The notes under the pieces: model-generated
Told to the model about the DNA's origin: nothing
Seen by the model: only the letters and a program-made list of their open reading frames with translations
Database searches by the model: none
Made by a program: the position numbers and the translations under genes
DNA from: Rhodobacterales bacterium 52_120_T64
GTDB lineage: Bacteria; Pseudomonadota; Alphaproteobacteria; Rhodobacterales; Rhodobacteraceae
Direction: 5' to 3'
Length of the DNA stretch: 64,000 nucleotides
Assembly (NCBI GenBank): GCA_002162875.1
Contig: MABA01000017.1
Coordinates: forward strand, 124,001-188,000
In this document: positions 25,810 through 35,100 of the stretch, piece by piece
How positions within the stretch are numbered: the stretch's first letter is position 1
Layout: the number at the start of each line of letters is the position of its first letter

Positions 25810-26319
25810 ATGGGGAAAATTCTTCCAATCTTGATCGTTCTTATTGGCATAGGCGCTGGCGCGGGCGCCGGAATATACCTGCATCCTGCGGATTCGTCGG
25901 GAACTGACGAATGCTCGGATGACGGCCACGGTTCTTGTGATGCCGAGGTTGCAGCCGACACAGGCCACGACAAAGTGACCGAACCGGATCCAGCAAGCGT
26001 TTACTATGTAAAGCTCAGCAAACAGTTCGTGGTTCCGGTGGTAAAAGACGGTCGGGTGTCTTCGATGGTCGTGATGTCGTTGTCAGTTGAAACGACTCCG
26101 ACGGTCGGCGACATTGTATTCGCGCGAGAACCTAAGTTGCGTGATGCACTGCTTTCAGTAATGTTCCTTCACGCAAACTCTGGTGGGTTTGATGGACAGT
26201 TCACGAGCAGCGAAGCAATGAATGATCTAAGAGGGTCGTTGCTGGAAGTAACGCGAGACGTAATCGGAGATGAGGTATATAGTGTGCTGGTCACAGATAT
26301 TTTGCGGCAAGATATTTAG
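25810..26319 (+). CDS. fliL: FliL-family flagellar basal body-associated protein
   Basis: A 169-residue protein with one N-terminal membrane helix (ILPILIVLIGIGAGAGAGIYL), an acidic linker (about residues 26-58), and a periplasmic FliL-like domain beginning YYVKLSKQFVVPVVKDGRVSSMVVMSLSVET. FliL surrounds the stators and affects torque. GGGGG lies upstream of the ATG. It is last in the operon and overlaps the stop of the convergent ArsR gene by 4 bp. Confidence 0.8.
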   Translation: MGKILPILIVLIGIGAGAGAGIYLHPADSSGTDECSDDGHGSCDAEVAADTGHDKVTEPDPASVYYVKLSKQFVVPVVKDGRVSSMVVMSLSVETTPTVGDIVFAREPKLRDALLSVMFLHANSGGFDGQFTSSEAMNDLRGSLLEVTRDVIGDEVYSVLVTDILRQDI

Positions 26320-26672
26320 GTGTCAGCATGTGAATCTGGGCCGATGCCTTGCAACTCGATCAATTGTTCCAGCAGTTCGAAGCCCTCATCCAAAAACTGC
26401 CCGTAGGATTCCAGCCAGAATGCGGCGGGTTTCAGGGCATTGGGGTCAAGACGACACCACTTTTCACGCCCTGATTTGTGTTGGGTAAGTAGTCCGGCTT
26501 TTACCAGTATCTGGATGTGTTTTGACACTGCGGCCAAAGACATCTCGAATGGCGCAGCGATTTCTTTTACTGTTAGGTCGCTTTCCAGCAGCATTAACAG
26601 AATTGAGCGTCTTGTCTGATCAGACAGCGAAGCGAAAAGGGCATCAAGCCGACTATTTGAATTCTCAACCAT
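26316..26672 (-). CDS. ArsR-family winged-helix repressor
   Basis: A 118-residue regulator: LDALFASLSDQTRRSILLMLLESDLTVKEIAAPFEMSLAAVSKHIQILVKAGLLTQHKSGREKWCRL is a complete ArsR-type winged helix. I see no Cys metal site of the ArsR/CadC type in the recognition helix, so it belongs with the non-metal group often paired with SRPBCC proteins, but no such partner is adjacent. I start at ATG 26672; upstream in-frame starts would add residues encoded by the promoter. A -10-like TATAGT ends 8 nt before this ATG, so the message may be leaderless. A 6-6-6 inverted repeat upstream is a likely self-operator. Confidence 0.85.
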   Translation of the reverse strand: MVENSNSRLDALFASLSDQTRRSILLMLLESDLTVKEIAAPFEMSLAAVSKHIQILVKAGLLTQHKSGREKWCRLDPNALKPAAFWLESYGQFLDEGFELLEQLIELQGIGPDSHADT

Positions 26673-26679
26673 CTGATTG

Positions 26680-26707
26680 ACTATAACCACCCACATAAAA
26701 TGATCAA
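26680..26707 (-). promoter_or_regulatory. Promoter of the ArsR gene
   Basis: Reading the minus strand, TTGATC (26707-26702), 16 bp, TATAGT (26685-26680) resembles a sigma-70 promoter. Transcription would begin at about 26673, right at the ATG. Confidence 0.45.
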
Positions 26708-26720
26708 CCAAACAGTTGAT
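26703..26720. promoter_or_regulatory. Inverted repeat operator upstream of the ArsR gene
   Basis: ATCAAC (26703-26708), 6 bp, GTTGAT (26715-26720) is a perfect inverted repeat overlapping the -35 of the ArsR-gene promoter. This is the usual arrangement for autorepression by ArsR proteins. Confidence 0.5.
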
Positions 26721-26919
26721 TTTAATAGCTGGAATATTTTCGACCATCAGACTGTGCCAGCACGTCGCACTTACAATTAATGTATATATTACAACTGGTT
26801 ATATGACTGCAGTACCTGTCGACACACGGTTGACACAGCGCGCTCACATACATATTGTCCGCCCAAATGCTCCCATAAGGGAATCTGCGTTACGAGGGAC
26901 TGGAAAAGGAGGGTATTGG

Positions 26920-27237
26920 ATGACCGATACACCGGATCCGGAAAAACTCAAGGCGCTGGAGGCGAAGATTAAGGCGGCGAAAGCTGCGATCGAGCCCGCC
27001 CCGAGACGGGAGAGCAAGTACGAAAAGGCCAGTTTGGCTTGGCGTATGGTTTTAGAGCTCGTCATCGGAATGGCGATGGGCATGGGTATTGGGTTTGGGC
27101 TGGATAGCCTGTTCGGGACGCTCCCGATCTTCCTGATATTGTTTTCGTTGTTGGGCTTCGGGGCCGGTATTCGCGTCATGATGCGAACCGCCGACGAAGT
27201 TCAAAGGCAAAAGGTCGCGAGATCGACCAAGGATTAA
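26920..27237 (+). CDS. atpI: ATP synthase protein I
   Basis: A 105-residue membrane protein at the head of the F0 operon. Start ATG 26920 with AAAGGAGGG upstream; a longer frame from 26716 is only the open leader. Layout: a charged, helical N-terminal part (DPEKLKALEAKIKAAKAA), a conserved Trp-Arg segment (SLAWRMVLELVIGMAMGMGIGFGLDSLFGT) and a second membrane helix (IFLILFSLLGFGAGIRVMMR). AtpI helps assemble the c-ring or acts in cation handling. atpB follows after 34 bp. Confidence 0.9.
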   Translation: MTDTPDPEKLKALEAKIKAAKAAIEPAPRRESKYEKASLAWRMVLELVIGMAMGMGIGFGLDSLFGTLPIFLILFSLLGFGAGIRVMMRTADEVQRQKVARSTKD

Positions 27238-27271
27238 AACGGCCCGAATGGGTCAATAGCGAGGGCAGATC

Positions 27272-28036
27272 GTGTCGACAGAAAGCACAACTGAAGAAGC
27301 GACAAGCGGTTTCAACATCCATCCGATGGACCAGTTCGAGGTTCACCCACTGTTTGGTGACGGCGCAATCCACTGGTACACGCCAACAAACGTAACCCTT
27401 TGGATGGGTCTGGCTGTTCTGGCCGCCTTCCTTTTGCTGGTTGTCGGTTCACGTGGCCGCGCAATGGTTCCAAGCCGCAGCCAGTCAGTTGCTGAAATGA
27501 CCTACGGTTTTGTTCGCAAGATGATCGAAGATATTACAGGTAAAGAAGGCCTGAAATACTTCCCGCACATCATGACAGCGTTCTTGTTCATTCTTTTTGC
27601 CAACCTGCTGGGCCTTCTGCCTTACAGCTTCTCGACAACATCGCATATCGCCGTAACCGGTGTTCTTGCGGCGACTGTGTTTATCAGCGTTACCGTTCTG
27701 GGTTTCGTTCTTAACGGCCCTTCTTTCATTAAGCTCTTCTGGGTATCCAGTGCGCCGATGGCTTTGCGCCCCGTGTTGTTCCTGATCGAGCTTATTTCGT
27801 ATTTTGTCCGCCCCGTCAGCCATTCCATCCGTCTTGGTGGAAACCTTATGGCTGGTCACGCGGTGGTCAAAGTGTTCGCCGGTTTCGCCGGCGCACTGGG
27901 GATTGGGGCTGTTATCCCGATAACCGCAATTGTCGCGGTCTACGGCCTCGAACTACTCGTAGCCTTTATCCAGGCTTATGTTTTCACAATCTTGACTGTG
28001 GTGTACCTCAACGATGCGTTGCATCCGAGCCACTAG
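27272..28036 (+). CDS. atpB: ATP synthase F0 subunit a
   Basis: A 254-residue membrane protein forming the proton half-channels. The start is GTG 27272 with GAGG upstream. [12 protein letters not shown] opens the protein as in alphaproteobacteria. Five to six hydrophobic helices follow, with [13 protein letters not shown] holding the essential Arg that faces the c-ring, and a C-terminal [23 protein letters not shown]. The alphaproteobacterial F0 genes are separate from the F1 operon, which is not in this window. Confidence 0.97.
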   Translation: MSTESTTEEATSGFNIHPMDQFEVHPLFGDGAIHWYTPTNVTLWMGLAVLAAFLLLVVGSRGRAMVPSRSQSVAEMTYGFVRKMIEDITGKEGLKYFPHIMTAFLFILFANLLGLLPYSFSTTSHIAVTGVLAATVFISVTVLGFVLNGPSFIKLFWVSSAPMALRPVLFLIELISYFVRPVSHSIRLGGNLMAGHAVVKVFAGFAGALGIGAVIPITAIVAVYGLELLVAFIQAYVFTILTVVYLNDALHPSH

Positions 28037-28078
28037 GGTTTAACTAACTAATCTAGATATTCTAAAAAGGAGAATACT

Positions 28079-28315
28079 ATGGAAGGCGATATCGCAGTAA
28101 TGGGTCAAATGATCGGTGCAGGCTTGGCATCTATCGGTATGGGCGGCGCTGGTATTGGTGTGGGTCTTGTTGCAGGAAACTTCCTGTCAGGCGCACTTCG
28201 CAACCCTGCAGCAGCAGGCGAGCAGACAGCTACTTTGTTCATCGGCATCGCGTTTGCGGAAGCACTGGGGATCTTCTCGTTCCTCGTAGCCCTTCTGCTT
28301 ATGTTTGCTGTTTAA
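28079..28315 (+). CDS. atpE: ATP synthase F0 subunit c
   Basis: A 78-residue proteolipid of two hydrophobic helices with the polar loop R41-N42-P43 and the proton-carrying Glu 61 ([10 protein letters not shown]). The glycine-rich first helix ([22 protein letters not shown]) is typical. AAGGAG lies upstream of the ATG. Sodium-binding residues are not evident, so proton use is likely. A hairpin follows in the gap to atpF'. Confidence 0.97.
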   Translation: MEGDIAVMGQMIGAGLASIGMGGAGIGVGLVAGNFLSGALRNPAAAGEQTATLFIGIAFAEALGIFSFLVALLLMFAV

Positions 28316-28331
28316 GCAAACGGGCGAATTG

Positions 28332-28352
28332 CGGTCACGATACGCGTGGCCG
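28332..28352 (+). other. Stem-loop between atpE and atpF'
   Basis: The arms 28332-28339 and 28345-28352 form an 8-bp stem (one G-U) with a 5-nt loop, 17 nt after the atpE stop. There is no T-run. It could protect the atpE message end and so help give the high c-subunit ratio. Confidence 0.45.
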
Positions 28353-28410
28353 TATATGGATTGCATCGGGCTGCGCTTAAACGTGGCCCGCCCTGCTATC
28401 GGAGAATAAC

Positions 28411-28941
28411 ATGGCAACTCAAGACGCCGAACATGCAGCCGAGGCTTCCGTAGGAATGCCACAGCTCGATTTTTCGACATTTCCGAACCAGATTTTCTGG
28501 CTGGTTGTGTCGATTGTCGTATTGTACTTCATCGTCGCCAAAGTGGCTTTGCCACGTATTGGTTCCGTTATCGAAGATCGGCATAACGCCGTTGCAAACG
28601 ACATCGAACAGGCTGCTGATTTCAAACGTAAAGCGGAAGAAGCCGAGGCTGCATACAATGCCGCCCTAGCCGAAGCCCGCGCGCAAGCGATGAAAATCGC
28701 TGGTGAAGCCAAAGCCGAGATCAAAGCGGATGTCGATGCGGCAATCGCCAAGGCTGACGCCGAGATCGCTGCCAAATCTGCCGAATCTGCGGTGCGCATC
28801 GACGAGATCCGCGCAAGCGCATTGAAAAGCATCGAAGAAGTTGCTGGCGTTGCCGCCACTGACATCGTCGCTGCGATCATGCCGTCCGCAACGGATGACA
28901 AAGCACTCAAAGCAGCCATCGCTGCACGTTTGAAAGGGTAA
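28411..28941 (+). CDS. atpF': ATP synthase F0 subunit b' (second b subunit)
   Basis: A 176-residue peripheral-stalk subunit. After a short soluble N terminus comes one membrane helix (IFWLVVSIVVLYFIVAKVALP), then RIGSVIEDRHNAVANDIEQAADFKRKAEEAE and a long Ala-rich coiled coil. Alphaproteobacteria use a b/b' heterodimer, and this gene precedes atpF by 4 bp, which identifies it as b'. GGAG is upstream of the ATG. Confidence 0.93.
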   Translation: MATQDAEHAAEASVGMPQLDFSTFPNQIFWLVVSIVVLYFIVAKVALPRIGSVIEDRHNAVANDIEQAADFKRKAEEAEAAYNAALAEARAQAMKIAGEAKAEIKADVDAAIAKADAEIAAKSAESAVRIDEIRASALKSIEEVAGVAATDIVAAIMPSATDDKALKAAIAARLKG

Positions 28942-28945
28942 AACG

Positions 28946-29512
28946 ATGATGAAACGTATTTCCCTCGCAGCCACTACATTGATGGCAACACCTGCATTTG
29001 CTGCTGGTGGTGATTATGCCTGGTACAGCCTGAATGATACGAACTTTGTTGTTCTGATCGCTTTCCTAGGCTTCGTTGGTGTGTTGCTTTACTTCGGCGT
29101 GCCGAAGTTGTTGGCAAAAATGCTGGACGATCGTGCCGAAGGCATCAAATCTGAAATAGAAGAAGCACGTGCCCTTCGCGAAGAAGCCCAGACTATTCTG
29201 GCGTCTTTCGAGCGTAAGCACAAAGAGGTTGAGGGTCAGGTTGCAGGCATTATCAAACATGCCAAAACCGAAGCCGAGATCGCTGCCGAAGCTGCCAAAG
29301 CCGATTTGAAAGACAGCATTGCGCGTCGCCTTCAAGCTGCGGTGGATCAAATTGCATCTGCTGAACAAGCTGCCGTTCGTGAAGTTAAAGACAAAGCGGT
29401 AACCATCGCGATTGCTGCGGCTGGCGAAGTCATTGCGGCAAACATGCCTGCAAAAGACGCTGGTGCGCTTATCGATGACGCAATCGTCGTTGTTGGTGAC
29501 AAGCTACACTAA
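28946..29512 (+). CDS. atpF: ATP synthase F0 subunit b
   Basis: A 188-residue peripheral-stalk subunit: an N-terminal hydrophobic stretch that looks like a signal peptide (LAATTLMATPAFAAGG), then a membrane helix (NFVVLIAFLGFVGVLLYFGVP) and MLDDRAEGIKSEIEEARALREEAQ leading into a coiled coil. It is the last gene of the F0 operon and is followed by a strong terminator. Confidence 0.94.
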   Translation: MMKRISLAATTLMATPAFAAGGDYAWYSLNDTNFVVLIAFLGFVGVLLYFGVPKLLAKMLDDRAEGIKSEIEEARALREEAQTILASFERKHKEVEGQVAGIIKHAKTEAEIAAEAAKADLKDSIARRLQAAVDQIASAEQAAVREVKDKAVTIAIAAAGEVIAANMPAKDAGALIDDAIVVVGDKLH

Positions 29513-29535
29513 GTCTTAGCGACATAATGATTTCT

Positions 29536-29564
29536 AAAAACCCGGCCATTGCGTCGGGTTTTTT
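29536..29564. terminator. Bidirectional terminator between atpF and queG
   Basis: The arms 29536-29544 and 29555-29563 form a 9-bp stem (AAAAACCCG/CGGGTTTTT) with a 10-nt loop. T-runs occur on both strands, so it can end atpF and queG transcripts. It overlaps the queG stop by two bases. Confidence 0.88.
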
Positions 29565-30612
29565 ATTGCATGGGTAATCGGCTCATCGCCCATTCAGCAG
29601 CATCTCGCACAACTGCGTCATCGTCATTCAGTAAAGGGCGTACGTAGTCGCGCAAACCGAACTCGTCTGAATTACCAATTGCGTAAAGTACGTTGCGTAC
29701 AAACCGGTTGCGCCCGATCCTTTTGATGGGTGATCCGCTGAAAACCTCGCGAAATTCTTTGTCATCGAGTGCGACCAGATGCGCCAGTTTCGGACATTGC
29801 AATTCAACCCGCGCCCAATAATTGGCATCTTTCGAAACACTCGCGAATTTGTTCCAAGGGCAAACGGCCAAACAATCATCGCACCCGTAAATGCGATTGC
29901 CCAACATTGGCCGCAACGCCTCGTCAATCGGCCCATCATATTCGATTGTCAGATAAGAAATGCACTTCCGCGCGTCCAATTTATACGGACCGACAAATGC
30001 ATTCGTAGGGCAAATATCCAGACAATTTGTACAAGACCCGCAATTGTCTACCTCTGGTTCATCCTTGGTGAAATCCAGCGTTGTGAAAATAGCACCTAGA
30101 AAAAACCAACTCCCGTGTTCGCGACTGACAAGATTCGAGTGCTTACCTTGCCAACCCAGACCCGCCGCAGCGCCCAGCGGTTTTTCCATTACGGGTGCTG
30201 TATCAACAAAAACCTTAATATTTCCACCGGCCTCTTCAATCAGCCAACGGCCAACGCGCTTCAGGCGTTTTTTAACCAGATCATGGTAGTCCCGATTGCG
30301 CGCATAGACCGAGATATTACCCCGATCTTTTGCGTCCAACAGGCGCAGTGGATCGTCGGCTGGGCCATAATTTTCAGTTAGCATTATGACCGATCGCGCT
30401 TCTGGCCATAGTTCCGACGGGTCGCCGCGCCAGTTCTGACGTTTCGCCATCCACTCCATATCACCGTGGTAACCACCGTCTACATAAGCCTTTAACCGCG
30501 CCGCCGCTTCTGGGATAGCGTCTGGCGAGCAAACGCCGAAATCTGAAAACCCTTCGGCCAATGCATGTTCGCGCAGGCGCAGCAAAAGATCGTCATTTGC
30601 GGCTGTGCCCAT
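29563..30612 (-). CDS. queG: Epoxyqueuosine reductase
   Basis: A 349-residue cobalamin- and iron-sulfur-dependent enzyme for the last step of queuosine synthesis in tRNA. The N-terminal part has the conserved [11 protein letters not shown] and the later [23 protein letters not shown]. Two 4Fe-4S motifs follow: [12 protein letters not shown] and [10 protein letters not shown] (the second linked to a more distant Cys). A C-terminal HEAT-like part follows ([10 protein letters not shown]). The start ATG directly abuts the stop of the GST gene (TAGATG), so the two are coupled. Confidence 0.96.
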   Translation of the reverse strand: MGTAANDDLLLRLREHALAEGFSDFGVCSPDAIPEAAARLKAYVDGGYHGDMEWMAKRQNWRGDPSELWPEARSVIMLTENYGPADDPLRLLDAKDRGNISVYARNRDYHDLVKKRLKRVGRWLIEEAGGNIKVFVDTAPVMEKPLGAAAGLGWQGKHSNLVSREHGSWFFLGAIFTTLDFTKDEPEVDNCGSCTNCLDICPTNAFVGPYKLDARKCISYLTIEYDGPIDEALRPMLGNRIYGCDDCLAVCPWNKFASVSKDANYWARVELQCPKLAHLVALDDKEFREVFSGSPIKRIGRNRFVRNVLYAIGNSDEFGLRDYVRPLLNDDDAVVRDAAEWAMSRLPMQ

Positions 30613-31278
30613 CTAGAAATCCAAATCGGCGTAATGCGCGGGAGGTACAAAACCCGGCACCAAATCGGAAAGCAGGGGGCGGAATGCGGGTCGCGACTTA
30701 ATTTTCGAATACCAGTCATGTACCGCTTGGTTGCGCGCCCAATCCACATCGCTGATATAATCAAGGCAACTAAGCTGCGCAGCCGCCGAAAAATCCGCAA
30801 TCGTCATTCGATCACCGGCCAGCCATCTCCGCTGCTCCAACAACCATCCCATATAATCGAGGTGATATTTAATATTCTTTGCACCGGCTTTAATGCGCGA
30901 GCTGTCTGGATATCCGGTTTTCATCAGCTTCTTGTTGATGCGTTCATACAGCAGATTGACGGTAACCTCGTGGTGAAACTTATCGTCAAACCACGCTGCC
31001 AGTCGCCGCGATTCGGCGCGACCAGCTGCATCTGAGGGTAGCAGTGACACCGCCGGATACACCTCTTCCAGGTACTCGAAAATTGCTGATGATTCAGCCA
31101 AAACCAAACCGTCAGCTTTCAGCATCGGAACTTTTCCAGACGGATTTTGCCGCAAATAATCCAATCGCCGTTCCCAAGGAAATTCGACAACCAGATCTAC
31201 GTCTATTTTCTTTTCAGCAAGAACCAGTCGGATTTTCCGGCAAAAAGGCGAAAGAGGTAGATGGTAGAGACGCAGCAT
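30613..31278 (-). CDS. Glutathione S-transferase family protein
   Basis: A 221-residue protein with a thioredoxin-like N-terminal domain (LYHLPLSPFCRKIRLVLAEKKI; NPSGKVPML, cis-Pro; AESSAIFEYLEE, glutathione gamma-Glu site) and an all-helical C-terminal domain (about residues 90-210) with MTIADFSAAAQLS. SPFCRKIR places a Cys where Ser/Tyr may act in other classes, suggesting a Cys-type GST with thiol transfer or conjugation activity. The substrate is unknown. It is directly upstream of queG, a pair also common in Rhodobacterales. Confidence 0.88.
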   Translation of the reverse strand: MLRLYHLPLSPFCRKIRLVLAEKKIDVDLVVEFPWERRLDYLRQNPSGKVPMLKADGLVLAESSAIFEYLEEVYPAVSLLPSDAAGRAESRRLAAWFDDKFHHEVTVNLLYERINKKLMKTGYPDSSRIKAGAKNIKYHLDYMGWLLEQRRWLAGDRMTIADFSAAAQLSCLDYISDVDWARNQAVHDWYSKIKSRPAFRPLLSDLVPGFVPPAHYADLDF

Positions 31279-31344
31279 TGGGAATTCCTGAAAATGTATA
31301 GCTCCCCTTCATTAGCTCAAATCTCTAATAATTCAAGGAGAAGC

Positions 31345-32094
31345 TTACGGTAAAAAGCAGTCCGCGCGTCCTTCATCCCGCAATGTTGCCGCCCCGATTG
31401 CAACACGGCTAGCTTGCCGCCGAAGCGCCCACGGAAGGTTACCGGCCGCGCGTTGCTTGGGATTGGGCAGCACTACCGCAAGCCGAGAGGCATCCGCCAA
31501 CCGCAAATTTTCCGGCGAATAGCCGAAGTGCACCGCAATCGCCGTATCCACTCCGAAGACCCCCTCGTCGAATTCAGCCACGTTCAGGTAAACCTCAATA
31601 ATTCGACGCTTACTCCACAGGCTTTCAATAAGCACGGTGATGCCAGTTTCCAAACCTTTCCGCAGCCAGCTACGACCCGGCCAAAGGAAAACGTTTTTGG
31701 CAACCTGTTGCGAAATGGTGGACGCCCCACGCCCCGCCCCTTCTTCCAATGCGACTTCAATGGCGTCAAAATCGAATCCATTATGGGCACAAAAGTTTGC
31801 ATCCTCCGCGGCCACAACGGCGAGCGGGACATAAATCGACATATCTTCTAAATCGCGCCAGTCTTTGTGAATAGTACCTAACCGATTAAATTCGCTGAAC
31901 ATCAAGTAGGTTAACGGCGGGTTCACCCATTTGAAGATAGAGACGAACACGGTCGAAATCAGCAGAATAATCAACAGAAATTTAACAAACGGTCGCGCAA
32001 ACCAGATCGCCACACGCGCAGGAAAGAACCAGTCACGCTTGGGCTTCGGCTCCGCCGGAGCTTCAACAGGTTTGGATGGGGGTCGTCTAGCCAT
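31345..32094 (-). CDS. mtgA: Monofunctional peptidoglycan glycosyltransferase
   Basis: A 249-residue protein with a Pro/Lys-rich cytoplasmic start, one membrane helix (FVKFLLIILLISTVFVSIF) and a GT51 domain. VVAAEDANFCAHNGFDFDAIE holds the catalytic Glu near residue 97; GASTISQQVAKNVFLWPGRSWLRKGLE and KRRIIEVYLNVAEFDEGVFGV are the later GT51 motifs. It polymerises lipid II glycan strands without a transpeptidase domain. It lies between gltB and the GST gene on the same strand. Confidence 0.95.
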   Translation of the reverse strand: MARRPPSKPVEAPAEPKPKRDWFFPARVAIWFARPFVKFLLIILLISTVFVSIFKWVNPPLTYLMFSEFNRLGTIHKDWRDLEDMSIYVPLAVVAAEDANFCAHNGFDFDAIEVALEEGAGRGASTISQQVAKNVFLWPGRSWLRKGLETGITVLIESLWSKRRIIEVYLNVAEFDEGVFGVDTAIAVHFGYSPENLRLADASRLAVVLPNPKQRAAGNLPWALRRQASRVAIGAATLRDEGRADCFLP

Positions 32095-32129
32095 GGTCTG
32101 GTCCGAAGTTGCCTCCGGACCAGCAAGTA

Positions 32130-35100
32130 TCAGGCTGAGGCCGCGTTTTCAACATCGCTAAGCGGATGCGATAGGCGGGTCAGCATTTCTTTAGGGCAAA
32201 GCTGTTTGAACTTCGGTAACATTTCGGACCACCGCAGCAGTACTTTTGTACCTTGAGCACTTCCGGTTTCCTCAACGTGCTGCTCTATCAAACCCTTAAG
32301 CTGTGCCTCCCAGTGCGCTGATTGCACAGGGTTAACAGTCAAGGTTTCAAGGTTTGCCCGCGTTTCGATCTCGTCGTTTAAGTCCAAAATGTAGGCCATT
32401 CCACCTGTCATGCCGGCTCCGAAATTGTCGCCGATTGGCCCTAGAATTACTGCAACGCCACCGGTCATATATTCACAGCCATTCGATCCACAGCCTTCAA
32501 CAACAACCTGTGCACCAGAGTTCCGCACACAGAACCGCTCGCCAGCGCGACCATTGGCAAACAATTTACCTTCGGTAGCCCCATATAAAACCGTGTTGCC
32601 GATAATCGTGTTGTCCGCTGCCAACAGCGGGCTCCCCAACCGTGGCCGCAGGGTAATCATACCCCCCGATAGCCCTTTGCCGACGTAATCGTTTGCGTCA
32701 CCGGAAACCTCGATCTTGAGGCCGGGGGCGGCGAACGCCCCGAGTGATTGTCCCGCAGAACCGGTAAGCTTGATTGTCAAATGATCGGCCTGCAACGAAT
32801 TGCGCATTCCGAATTTCTGCACGATATGGCTGGAAACGCGTGTACCAACCGTCCGGTGCGTGTTTTGCACGGAATAGGAAAGTTGCATCTTTTCGCCGTC
32901 TTTGAAGAAAGGCTGCGCATCCTTCACGATTTGTGCATCTAGCGTGTCAGGCACGGCCTGACGGTCGCGGTTGCGATCATAGGTGATCGCACCTGCCTCG
33001 CTTGCGGAAATCAGAAGTGGGTTCAAATCCAGATCATCCAGGTGAGCGGAGCCACGTGAAACCTGCGTTAGCAAATCCGCGCGCCCAATCACTTCGTCCA
33101 ATGACCGCGCCCCGATGGATGCCAGAACTTCTTGCACTTCTTTTGCGTAGAACGTGATCAGGTTAACAACCTTATCAGCACTTCCGGTGAACTTCTTGCG
33201 TAGTTCAGGGTCTTGGACACACACGCCAACAGGGCAGGTGTTGGACTGGCATTGGCGTACCATGATACAACCCATGGCGATCAATGCCGCAGTTCCGATA
33301 CCGTATTCTTCGGCACCCATCATCGCGGCAATGACGATGTCACGGCCTGTTCGCAAACCACCGTCGGTGCGCAGAGTCACGCGATCACGAAGGTTGTTAA
33401 GCGCCAAAACCTGATGCGTTTCGGTTAGGCCCATTTCCCATGGCAAGCCTACATACTTGATCGAGGTCGCAGGCGATGCACCAGTGCCGCCATTGTGGCC
33501 CGAGATCAAAATCACGTCAGCTTTGGCTTTCGCCACACCTGCCGCAATTGTACCAACGCCGCTGGACGCCACCAGTTTAACGGTAACCTTACAACGGGGA
33601 TTGATCTGTTTCAGGTCGTAAATAAGCTGCGCCAAATCCTCGATTGAATAGATATCGTGGTGCGGTGGCGGTGAAATCAGCGTCACGCCCGGCGTAGAAT
33701 GCCGAAGACGTGCGATCAATTCAGTTACCTTGATACCGGGCAGCTGACCACCCTCGCCAGGTTTCGCACCTTGGGCTACCTTGATTTCAAGCTCTTCACA
33801 TTGGTTCAGGTATTCGGCAGTAACGCCGAAACGACCGGATGCCACCTGCTTAATTTTCGCTGACGGATTATCGCCGTTCGGTTCAGGATGGAAATGCGCG
33901 GGGTCTTCGCCGCCCTCGCCAGAATCCGACTTCGCACCAATACGATTCATCGCCACGTTCAGCGTTTTATGCGCTTCGGGGCTAAGGGCGCCTAACGACA
34001 TGCCCGGCGTTACAAACCGCTTACGGATAGAGGTGATGCTTTCCACCTCCTCCACCGAAATCGGCGCTTTTGTCGGGTTAAAGTCCAGCAAATCACGTAA
34101 ATGAATCGGTGGCCGCGACTTCATATCTTTGGAATACTGTTTGAACAAATCATAAGATCCGCGATCACAAGCAGACTGCAACAAGTGCATCGCCTGTGCT
34201 TCCCATGCGTGGGTTTCACCGGATTTACGGGATTTATAAAACCCGCCGATAGGCAAAATATCTTGCCCTTTCAGCCAACCAGTTGCGTGTACTTTCAAGG
34301 CAGCGCGCTGGATACCCGTGATCCCGATACCGGAAATCCGGCTGTGCATTCCGGGGAAGAATTCGGCAACCATGGCGCGCGAAAGCCCCACGGCTTCGAA
34401 GTTCAGACCACCGCGATAAGACGAAATCACAGAAATGCCCATCTTCGACATGATTTTCAGCAGACCTTGATTGATAGCCTCGCGATAGCGTGCTTTAGCC
34501 ACGTCCAAGGTACAATCCAGCAATCCACGTTCAATACGGTTTGCCAAAGAATCGAGTGCAAGGTAGGCGTTTACAGTCGTTGCACCAGCGCCAATCAGCA
34601 CTGCAAAATAATGTGGGTCAATACATTCGGCAGAACGCACGTTCAGCGATGTAAACGTCCGAAGACCTTTTTGTACCAACCAACTATGCACAGCGGACGT
34701 CGCCAATATCATAGGCAACGCAACGCGTTCGGCGTTTTGATTTGTGTCAGTCAACACAATATGCGCGGTACCAGCGCGTACAGCTTCTTCGACCTCAGCC
34801 TGAATGCGGTACAAGCCCTCCTGCATTCCCTGCGCGTCTTCAGCAGCAAAGGTACAGTCGATAGTCACAGCAGTATCGCCGAAATATTTCATCATCGCCG
34901 CAAAACGACCATTCGAAACAAACGGGCTGTCCAGCGTCAGAATTTCAGTCTGGCTGCTGTCCTGATCCATAACGTTTTTCAGATTACCGAAGCGCGTCTT
35001 AAGGCTCATCACCCGGAATTCGCGCAAACTATCGATCGGTGGGTTGGTAACCTGCGAGAAGTTCTGCCGGAAGAAATGGCTAAGCGGGCGGTAGCGTTCA

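Noticed and set aside
28419-28919. A 166-codon Ala/Ser-rich antisense ORF in atpF'
   Set aside because: A mirror of the Ala-rich coiled coil of the real gene, with extreme composition.
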